From: an uncultured Prochlorococcus sp.
Lineage (GTDB): Bacteria > Cyanobacteriota > Cyanobacteriia > PCC-6307 > Cyanobiaceae
NCBI RefSeq assembly: GCF_902522795.1
Contig: NZ_CABYWZ010000003.1
Location: forward strand, 1 to 64,000
Direction of reading: 5' to 3'
Length of the DNA stretch: 64,000 bases
In this document: positions 57,275-64,000 of the stretch, one piece after another
How positions within the stretch are numbered: position 1 is the first letter of the stretch
How the letters are laid out: every line of letters begins with the position of its first letter
Position numbers and translations under genes: made by a program
The notes under the pieces: generated by a model
Seen by the model: only the letters and a program-made list of their open reading frames with translations
The model's database searches: none
Told to the model about the DNA's origin: nothing

Positions 57275-58207
57275 TTATTCCAAAAAATAATCTTGGATAA
57301 TTTTACTAGATAATGATGGAAGATCTATATGTGGAAGATGACCACAATTTTGTAACCCTACAAAATTTAATTTTTCAATATTTCCTATTTTTTTAAGCTC
57401 TTTTTTTCCAAGAATTCGATCATTTTCTCCACATAATGTTTTAATTGGTATATTTTGGATATATTTTTGAGTTCCTGCAAACCCACCACTTTTTGCAAAT
57501 GATGCAAGTGAATTCCTCCATCCTTTACAACCTAAATGAATTGAAGCAATTTGTTCTTCCATCTTACCAACGCATTCGTCTGGGAAAGCAAATGCTTGCC
57601 TACAAAGACTTTTTCTAACCTGAGGCAATCCAAGAAATGAGGCGCCAATTTGGTTAAGAGGAAAAGGGATACTCTTAGGTTCTCCAAACAATCCGGCGGG
57701 GGACAAAAGGATAATTTTATCAATAGAATCAGGAATTTCATAAGCAAGTTTTAATGCTGTTGAGCCTCCCATAGAAGCACCTATAATTTTTAGATTCTTT
57801 GTTATTTTTAATGTCTTAAGGAGATCAATTAAATGCGAAATTATTTTCGTCGAATTGAATTCATTTGTTGCGCACCTGGGACTAAAACCAAAACCCAGAA
57901 GATCTGGAACGATAACTTGAAAATTTCTTTTTAGTGATTTATATATTCTTCTGAATTCTAAAAAACTACTATCAAAGCCATGTAAAAGAAGTATAGGTTG
58001 TCCTTTTCCTCCCATAACTACTGGGAATTTTGAGGAGTTCCAATTTTGGTTGAGTTTTATCCACTTAACATCATTTGCCAAATAAAGACCTAAAGGATCT
58101 AATAGTGACAATTTGGCACTTTCGAAAAATTCTGCATTTAAATCACTTAATTGTTCAAAATTGTTTTTAGTCAAAAAATATTTATGTTTTAATTTTTTGT
58201 TGTTCAA
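57275..58207 (-). CDS. Alpha/beta hydrolase
   Basis: A 310-aa hydrolase with the oxyanion motif LLLHGFDSSF (His76-Gly77), nucleophile Ser145 in GASMGGST, and catalytic His in CGHLPHIDLP. A small cap lies between. Substrate unknown; related cyanobacterial proteins are annotated as esterases or chlorophyllide-type hydrolases. The N-terminus overlaps the upstream dehydrogenase gene by 26 bases, a strong sign of translational coupling. Confidence 0.85.
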   Translation of the reverse strand: MNNKKLKHKYFLTKNNFEQLSDLNAEFFESAKLSLLDPLGLYLANDVKWIKLNQNWNSSKFPVVMGGKGQPILLLHGFDSSFLEFRRIYKSLKRNFQVIVPDLLGFGFSPRCATNEFNSTKIISHLIDLLKTLKITKNLKIIGASMGGSTALKLAYEIPDSIDKIILLSPAGLFGEPKSIPFPLNQIGASFLGLPQVRKSLCRQAFAFPDECVGKMEEQIASIHLGCKGWRNSLASFAKSGGFAGTQKYIQNIPIKTLCGENDRILGKKELKKIGNIEKLNFVGLQNCGHLPHIDLPSLSSKIIQDYFLE

Positions 58208-59273
58208 AATTTGAAATAACCTCTATTATGTCTCGTTTATTAATTTCAAAAGGCAAAAAGTGAATCTCAGATTTATCTCGACAAGTAAAATCAGCAATTT
58301 TCTCTAAATTATTATTTTCAAAAACATTTATTCCAAGTTGTCCGATAGTAGTTGGCAAATTTAATTCTTTCATAAGAACAAATAATTGTTTAATTGATTG
58401 ATCAGCTAATTTATTATTATTTTTCATTTCTTCTAGCCTTAATTGCAATAATAATCCAACCCCAACAATCTCACCATGTAAGAATTTATTAGGGGTGATT
58501 ATCTGAGTAATTGCATTATGAATAGCATGTGCTGCTGCAGTCCTACATTTTTCTCCACCAATACCGCCAACTAATCCTGCTGTAAGTCCACATGCTTCTA
58601 CAGTATTTTGCCAAGATGAATTATTTTCAAATTGACCCTTAAATGCTTTACCTCCATCTATTAATAGTTGATCTCTTAAAACTCTTGATATCTGAATTGC
58701 TTGTTGAATAAGACCGTCATCTATTTTTGAACTTGTTATTGAGGATTCGTACCATTTTGCCAAGGCATCTGCTATACCACTTGCAAGAGTTCTTGATGGA
58801 GCTGTTTGAATAAATTTATGATCAAAAACTAGTATTTTCGGACAAGATCCTAATGCAACATCTTTTATAAATTGCCCATCCTTTGTATAAATATTAGATA
58901 AGGCTGTCCAACCAGCACATGTAGAGGCGCTAAGGGGAACTGTAATACAAGGGATATTAAGGGACTCGGCTATATATTTTCCAGAGTCTAGAACTTTGCC
59001 TCCTCCAGCTGCGATAACACAATCATTATTGTTATTTGAAATAATATTCTTAATTCTTGAAATATCTTCGTGACAACAATCAAATTGTAAATTAGCAGAA
59101 TTTACATTAAGTTTTTGATTTTTTAAATCATTAAAAATATTAGTTCTCAAATTACTCGTTTGAATACCTCTCCCTAGAATTAATGGACTTTGAGTTAATT
59201 TAGTAATTTGAGGTAGAGATTTTTCCCAAGCAGAATTTCCCCTATATATAGTTTCTGGAGAGATAGACTGCAT
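58182..59273 (-). CDS. Iron-containing alcohol dehydrogenase family (glycerol dehydrogenase-like)
   Basis: A 363-aa dehydrogenase of the GldA/glycerol-1-phosphate dehydrogenase type. It has the nucleotide loop AAGGGKVLDSGKY, VPLSASTCAGWTALSN and metal ligands in ADALAKWYE, AHAIHNAIT and LHGEIVGVG. It probably oxidises a small polyol or reduces the matching ketone with NAD(P). It overlaps the hydrolase gene by 26 bases and follows clpC by 15. The two enzymes may act in one small pathway. Confidence 0.85.
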   Translation of the reverse strand: MQSISPETIYRGNSAWEKSLPQITKLTQSPLILGRGIQTSNLRTNIFNDLKNQKLNVNSANLQFDCCHEDISRIKNIISNNNNDCVIAAGGGKVLDSGKYIAESLNIPCITVPLSASTCAGWTALSNIYTKDGQFIKDVALGSCPKILVFDHKFIQTAPSRTLASGIADALAKWYESSITSSKIDDGLIQQAIQISRVLRDQLLIDGGKAFKGQFENNSSWQNTVEACGLTAGLVGGIGGEKCRTAAAHAIHNAITQIITPNKFLHGEIVGVGLLLQLRLEEMKNNNKLADQSIKQLFVLMKELNLPTTIGQLGINVFENNNLEKIADFTCRDKSEIHFLPFEINKRDIIEVISNFEQQKIKT

Positions 59274-59288
59274 ATTTAATTGGAATGA

Positions 59289-61817
59289 TTAGAAATTAGC
59301 ACCTGCTAGCTCTTGAGAAGATTCTTCAGAAGAAATATTTATTGTAACTTTTTTATTATCATCTATATCAACTAAAGCATTATCTCCATCTTTTATTCTC
59401 CCAGAAAGAACTTCTTCGGCCAAACTATCTTCTAGTAAACGCATAACTGCCCTTCTCAAAGGTCTCGCTCCATATGAAGGATTATAACCTTCTTCAACAA
59501 GTCTTTCTTTGAAAGCCTCGGTGACATTTAATTTAATACCTTTATCCTGTAGTCGGGCAAAAACTTCTTGCAACATTATTTCAGCAATTTCTTTAACTTC
59601 AATTTTAGTTAATTGTCTGAATACAATTATTTCATCAAGCCTATTTAAAAATTCAGGCCTAAAGTATTGCTTAAGTTCTTCATTAACTAGTGATTTAATT
59701 CTGTTATATTGGCTATCTTCAACTGAATCTCCTGAGAATTCAAATCCTAGTCCGCCACCACCTTTCTCGATTACTTTTGAACCGATATTAGAGGTCATTA
59801 TTAACAATGTATTTTTAAAATCTACTGTTCTACCTTTGGAGTCAGTTAATCTTCCGTCTTCAAGTAGTTGCAATAATAAGTTGAAAACATCTGGATGCGC
59901 CTTTTCAACTTCATCAAATAAAACGACAGTATAAGGGCGTCTTCTAACAGCTTCAGTAAGCTGACCACCTTCATTAAAACCAACATAACCAGGAGGCGAG
60001 CCTATAAGTTTACTAACTGTATGTCTTTCCATAAATTCTGACATATCTAATCTAATCATTGCTTCTTCACTACCGAAGAAATATGAAGCCAATGATTTAG
60101 TCAATTCAGTTTTACCAACACCGGTAGGTCCAGAGAAGATAAAACTTGCTATGGGTCTATTAGGATTTTTTAATCCAACTCTTGCTCTTCTTATGGCTCT
60201 TGAGACAGCCTTTACAGCTTCATCTTGTCCAATTAGCCTTTGGTGAAGTGTTTCCTCCATATTAAGAAGCTTTACTGATTCAGTTTCTGTTAATTTTTGA
60301 ACTGGTACACCTGTCCATGAAGCCACAATATGAGCTACATCTTCTTCACAAACAAGTGGGCTTTGTGAGAATTTCGAATCACCTTTTACAGACTTATCAT
60401 CAGAATCAGATTGATCTCCAGCTGTAGATTCTTTTTTATTATCCAAAACCTCTTTAATTTTTGCAGACAACTCCATCTCTTTTTCACGTAACTGACCAGC
60501 CTGATCAAAATTCTGATCTCTTACAGATTCTTCCTTCTGTTTTTGCACTTGTCTTAGTTCTATATCTATTTGTTTGGCTTCAGGCGGAAGTTTAGAATTT
60601 ATTAAACGAACTCTACTTCCAGCCTCATCAATAAGGTCTATCGCCTTATCTGGAAGATATCTATCTGAGATATAACGATCGCCTAGATGAGCTGCAGCCT
60701 CTAATGCATCATCAGTAATTTTTAAACGATGATGTTGTTCATAACGCTCTCTAAGGCCTTTTAAAATTTCGATTGTATCTTCTATAGATGGCTCCCCTAC
60801 CATTACAGGTTGAAATCTTCTTTCCAAAGCTGCATCTCTCTCAATATGTTTTCTATATTCATCGAGAGTGGTTGCTCCAATACATTGAAGTTCTCCTCTA
60901 GCTAATGCTGGCTTCAAAATATTTGCTGCGTCTATAGCACCTTCGGCAGCCCCAGCACCAATTAAAGTATGTACCTCATCTATAACAAGAATTACATTAC
61001 CTGCTGATTTAATTTCTTCCATTATTTTTTTTAACCTTTCTTCAAATTCGCCTCTATATTTTGTTCCAGCAACTAGAAGACCTATATCGAGTGTCAAAAC
61101 TCTTTTATCTTCAAGAATGTCAGGGATATCTCCGGTTTGTATTCTTTGCGCTAAACCTTCTGCAATAGCTGTTTTACCTACACCCGGCTCCCCAATAAGA
61201 ACAGGGTTATTTTTTGTCCTCCTGCCTAAAATTTGAACGACACGATCTATTTCTGAATGACGGCCAACTACTGGATCTAATTTTGATTCGCTAGCTAATT
61301 TTGTTAAATTTGTCCCAAATTCATCAAGAGTAGCAGTTTTCAAATTTCCCTTATTTGAACTAGCCCCTGTACCAACTTCGGCGGTTTCACCAAGCATTCT
61401 TATAACTTGAGTTCTAACTTTTGTAAGGTCAATATTAAGATTTTCAAGAACTCTTGCAGCCACACCTTCGCCTTCTCTTATTAAGCCCAACAATAAATGT
61501 TCTGTACCAATGTAATTGTGGCCAAGTTGACGAGCCTCTTCTAAAGATAGTTCTAAAACTCTTTTAGCCCTGGGAGTAAAAGGTATTTCTACAGCTACAA
61601 ATCCTGAACCTCTACCTATTATCTTTTCCACCTCTATCCTTGAATCTTTTAAATTGACTCCAAGTGATTTAAGTACTTTCGCTGCGACCCCAGTTCCTTC
61701 TCCTATTAAACCCAAAAGAATTTGTTCTGTTCCAACAAAATTATGACCAAGTCTTCTCGCTTCCTCTTGAGCAAGCATAATGACTTTTATAGCCTTTTCT
61801 GTAAATCTTTCAAACAT
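59289..61817 (-). CDS. clpC: Clp protease ATPase ClpC
   Basis: An 842-aa Hsp100 unfoldase feeding ClpP/R. It has two Clp-N repeats (about 1-145), Walker A GEPGVGKT (209-216), a middle UVR-like coiled region (near 430-465, [21 protein letters not shown]), a second AAA+ domain with [12 protein letters not shown], and a C-terminal D2-small domain. Essential in cyanobacteria. ATG follows a spacer of 180 bases from the acetyltransferase. Confidence 0.97.
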   Translation of the reverse strand: MFERFTEKAIKVIMLAQEEARRLGHNFVGTEQILLGLIGEGTGVAAKVLKSLGVNLKDSRIEVEKIIGRGSGFVAVEIPFTPRAKRVLELSLEEARQLGHNYIGTEHLLLGLIREGEGVAARVLENLNIDLTKVRTQVIRMLGETAEVGTGASSNKGNLKTATLDEFGTNLTKLASESKLDPVVGRHSEIDRVVQILGRRTKNNPVLIGEPGVGKTAIAEGLAQRIQTGDIPDILEDKRVLTLDIGLLVAGTKYRGEFEERLKKIMEEIKSAGNVILVIDEVHTLIGAGAAEGAIDAANILKPALARGELQCIGATTLDEYRKHIERDAALERRFQPVMVGEPSIEDTIEILKGLRERYEQHHRLKITDDALEAAAHLGDRYISDRYLPDKAIDLIDEAGSRVRLINSKLPPEAKQIDIELRQVQKQKEESVRDQNFDQAGQLREKEMELSAKIKEVLDNKKESTAGDQSDSDDKSVKGDSKFSQSPLVCEEDVAHIVASWTGVPVQKLTETESVKLLNMEETLHQRLIGQDEAVKAVSRAIRRARVGLKNPNRPIASFIFSGPTGVGKTELTKSLASYFFGSEEAMIRLDMSEFMERHTVSKLIGSPPGYVGFNEGGQLTEAVRRRPYTVVLFDEVEKAHPDVFNLLLQLLEDGRLTDSKGRTVDFKNTLLIMTSNIGSKVIEKGGGGLGFEFSGDSVEDSQYNRIKSLVNEELKQYFRPEFLNRLDEIIVFRQLTKIEVKEIAEIMLQEVFARLQDKGIKLNVTEAFKERLVEEGYNPSYGARPLRRAVMRLLEDSLAEEVLSGRIKDGDNALVDIDDNKKVTINISSEESSQELAGANF

Positions 61818-61996
61818 TAGAAGATTAAATTCCTATTAATAACCTACCAGTAATATGTCAATTTTGTGTTCAGAATGAGCTTTTGTGAATACCCAAAAGT
61901 AGAATTTATCAAATTAAATTGAACTTTTTTAGTGATATAGCAAGAAATTATAGTAATTTCAACGATTCTGGTTATCCGAACATTTAAATTTTTACA

Positions 61997-62437
61997 TTAT
62001 TTTGTTGTTAATTTTTTTTCTTTTAAAAGAGCATGTGAACCATCTTTATAATAATTTTTTCTTATTCCCACAGTAGAAAAATTAAAGCGACTATAGAAGC
62101 TTTCAGCAGTAATATTGCTTTGAGAAACCTCTAATAGTAATTTCTTTAAATTTAATTTTTCACATTTCTTTACTAAATAGCTCATAAGATAAGATCCAAA
62201 TCCCTTTTTTCTAAATTTCTTATTTACAACAAAATAATTTATTTGAGCTTCATCAAGAACAACTTGAAAAACACATATACCAACGACATAATTTTTAATT
62301 AATAATCCAAAGATTTTTGCGCCATCTTTTTTGAATTCGTTAGTCCATTGTTCTCTACTCCATAGAGAAATCGTATTTGAATCTAATTCATAACATAAAT
62401 CAATATCTTTCTTATTTATTTGTTTAATAGATATCAT
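61997..62437 (-). CDS. rimI: GNAT acetyltransferase (RimI-like)
   Basis: A 146-aa GNAT protein with the acetyl-CoA loop KFRKKGFGSYLMSYL (near 75-89) and the late motif SNITAESFYSRFNFSTVGIRKNYY. These resemble RimI, the ribosomal protein S18 N-acetyltransferase, though substrate cannot be confirmed. It is divergent from lysA, 86 bases apart. Confidence 0.85.
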   Translation of the reverse strand: MISIKQINKKDIDLCYELDSNTISLWSREQWTNEFKKDGAKIFGLLIKNYVVGICVFQVVLDEAQINYFVVNKKFRKKGFGSYLMSYLVKKCEKLNLKKLLLEVSQSNITAESFYSRFNFSTVGIRKNYYKDGSHALLKEKKLTTK

Positions 62438-62523
62438 TTATTATGTATTTATATCTAAAAGTTCAAATCTAGAGTCATTATAAATTATGACAGTTTTGGC
62501 AAAGCTTTATTTGAAGTTCTCCC

Positions 62524-63897
62524 ATGGAAGAAAAACAATCTTTTTTAAAACAAAAAATTGACTTGGAAAGTCCTAACAGAAATATTATTCCCATTACCAC
62601 TTCCATTAAAAGAGATGGGAAATTATCAGTTGGTGGATGTTCTATTGAAGAACTAGTTAAAAAATATGATTCTCCTCTTTATATCTTGGATGAAATCACT
62701 TTAAGAAATTCTTGTAAAGCGTACAAAAAAGCATTAGAAAAATATTACCCAGGAAAATCCTTGCCTATATACGCTTCTAAGGCAAATAGTTCCATTTTCA
62801 TGAGTAGTCTTGTTTCCTCGGAAGGTTTAGGACTTGATGCTGTTTCAGAAGGAGAACTATTAACTGCTATTAAAGGTGGGGTTCCAAATGAAAAAATTGT
62901 TTTTCATGGTAACAACAAATCAGACAAAGAATTAGAATTCGCAGTTAGAAATAATATTAAGGTTATTGTAGATAACGATTACGACTTAGAGAGATTAGAT
63001 GAGATCTCAAATTCATTTAATCATGATATAGAAATAATGATTCGCTTTACTCCTGGGATAGAATGCCATACACATGAATATATTAGAACTGGATCATTTG
63101 ATAGCAAATTTGGTTTCGGAATAGAATATTTAAATACTCTATTTAACAGAATCAGCAATACAAAGCACCTAAAATTAAAAGGTTTACATGCTCATATTGG
63201 ATCACAGATTTTTGAACTAGACCCTCATAAGGATCTGGGAGAAATAATGGTAAAGGTTATCTTAGACGCCAAAAAATTTGGTCATAATATTGAAGAACTA
63301 AATGTTGGCGGGGGTTTAGGTATCAGGTATACAGAAAGTGATGATCCCCCTTCAATTGATGAATGGGTAAAAACAATTTCTTCTTCCGTTGTTGAAGCTT
63401 GTAAAAAAAACAATTTAGACTTTCCCACATTAATGTGTGAACCTGGTAGATCTATTGTATCTACAGCAGGTATAACCATTTACAAAATTGGGGCTTTTAA
63501 AGAAATTCCTGGTATCAGAACATATTTATCTGTTGATGGTGGTATGAGTGATAATCCAAGACCAATTACATATCAATCAAACTATTCTGCATGTTTAGTA
63601 AGTAATCCATTTAATATTAATTCCAAAAATAAATATACTATTGCTGGTAAGCACTGCGAATCGGGAGATGTATTGTTTAAAGAAATTGAACTAGCAGAAT
63701 GTAAAACGGGAGATCTTATATGTGTTTTTGGTACTGGGGCATACAATAATTCAATGAGTTCTAACTACAACAGAATTCCAAGACCTGCTGCTCTCTTAGT
63801 TAAAGATGGAGAGGCAGAAATTATTCAAAAAAGAGAAAGCCCAATGGATCTTTTAAAATATGACGTATTACCTGATCGCTTTATCAAACAAAATTAG
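62524..63897 (+). CDS. lysA: Diaminopimelate decarboxylase LysA
   Basis: A 457-aa PLP enzyme for the last step of lysine synthesis. The PLP Lys86 is in YASKANSS; HAHIGSQI, GGGLGIRY, EPGRSIVS and CESGD (Cys and phosphate or substrate contacts) complete the set. The N-terminal extension of about 25 residues is longer than in E. coli. The next gene begins 28 bases later, as in other cyanobacteria where a diadenylate cyclase follows. Confidence 0.96.
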   Translation: MEEKQSFLKQKIDLESPNRNIIPITTSIKRDGKLSVGGCSIEELVKKYDSPLYILDEITLRNSCKAYKKALEKYYPGKSLPIYASKANSSIFMSSLVSSEGLGLDAVSEGELLTAIKGGVPNEKIVFHGNNKSDKELEFAVRNNIKVIVDNDYDLERLDEISNSFNHDIEIMIRFTPGIECHTHEYIRTGSFDSKFGFGIEYLNTLFNRISNTKHLKLKGLHAHIGSQIFELDPHKDLGEIMVKVILDAKKFGHNIEELNVGGGLGIRYTESDDPPSIDEWVKTISSSVVEACKKNNLDFPTLMCEPGRSIVSTAGITIYKIGAFKEIPGIRTYLSVDGGMSDNPRPITYQSNYSACLVSNPFNINSKNKYTIAGKHCESGDVLFKEIELAECKTGDLICVFGTGAYNNSMSSNYNRIPRPAALLVKDGEAEIIQKRESPMDLLKYDVLPDRFIKQN

Positions 63898-63925
63898 GTA
63901 CATTTAAATTAATTTTGTTTTTAGT

Positions 63926-64000
63926 GTGAATTTCTGGGGGATTATAAATTTAAAGCTTTTATTAGATGTCTTATTTGCTGTTGGTTTCGGACTTTTATTA
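63926..64000 (+). CDS. Diadenylate cyclase (CdaA/DacA-like), 5' end only
   Basis: From GTG at 63926, 25 codons are visible: NFWGIINLKLLLDVLFAVGF, a first membrane helix. In cyanobacteria a membrane-anchored DisA_N cyclase making cyclic di-AMP often follows lysA, and this start fits. The catalytic domain is outside the window, so the name rests on context and the helix. The HD-family protein at 37449 could be a matching hydrolase. Confidence 0.55.
   Translation, partial: MNFWGIINLKLLLDVLFAVGFGLLL

Noticed and set aside
59509-59934. Plus-strand frame inside clpC
   Set aside because: Antisense shadow of the conserved ClpC D2 domain, Ser/Leu-rich with no recognisable domain.

Overview
The window is from a Prochlorococcus chromosome, most likely a high-light-adapted strain. 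The DNA is very AT-rich and gene-dense with tiny spacers. The genes are those of an oxygenic phototroph: chlI, petG, cytochrome cM, petH, crtL, crtE, sasA, zwf-opcA and clpC. The order guaB-yfr1-trxA is a known cyanobacterial arrangement. PetH has a membrane anchor in place of a phycobilisome-binding domain, as expected for a Prochlorococcus-type cell. These identifications come from reading the translated sequences and motifs; no search was run.

Layout. (1) 1-1295: two adjacent minus-strand small RNA candidates, one Yfr2-like and one carrying the Yfr1 core motif, then four small proteins. (2) 1296-7456: a zinc-homeostasis island with znuB, a Zur-type repressor, znuC, a His-rich znuA, a COG0523 GTPase and a WD40 protein. 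A perfect inverted repeat lies between the divergent znuC and znuA. (3) 7457-9000: small Cys-containing or membrane proteins and an unexplained 560-base stretch ending in a strong terminator. (4) 9118-13620: the conserved trio of ATP-grasp, alpha-E and transglutaminase-like proteins, then a cupin-like protein and an exported pentapeptide-repeat protein. (5) 13644-21130: hypotheticals, a PfkB kinase, an MFS transporter, an alpha/beta hydrolase and an incomplete peptide ABC transporter. (6) 21189-29491: minus-strand housekeeping genes (hom, sufE-like, 5-FCL, ruvC, chlI; trmJ-like, cytM; rsmD, hisH, trxA, yfr1, guaB), with petG on the plus strand. (7) 29672-41324: gyrA, crtL, a GH57 enzyme, leuA, an HD membrane protein, folD, crtE and a PAP2-like protein. 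(8) 41321-50902: cobB, opcA, zwf and petH, then a START-like protein, tRNA-Glu, sasA, a CpcS-like protein and prs. (9) 51151-64000: malQ, a RodZ-like protein, a UbiB kinase, a PLP decarboxylase, cdsA, a hydrolase/dehydrogenase pair, clpC, an acetyltransferase, lysA and the first codons of a probable diadenylate cyclase.

The genes form several functional groups. Zur probably senses zinc and represses the ZnuABC importer. The COG0523 GTPase would then allocate scarce zinc in the cytoplasm. Unexpectedly, ZnuA and this GTPase share a similar inserted domain with FEWxG and FTxH...EF motifs, although one is periplasmic and the other cytoplasmic. zwf, opcA and petH together suggest NADPH supply through the oxidative pentose phosphate route and photosynthetic electron flow, with the clock kinase SasA close by. 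The best candidates for new biology are the shared zinc-linked domain and the second Yfr1-motif RNA beside a Yfr2-like RNA.
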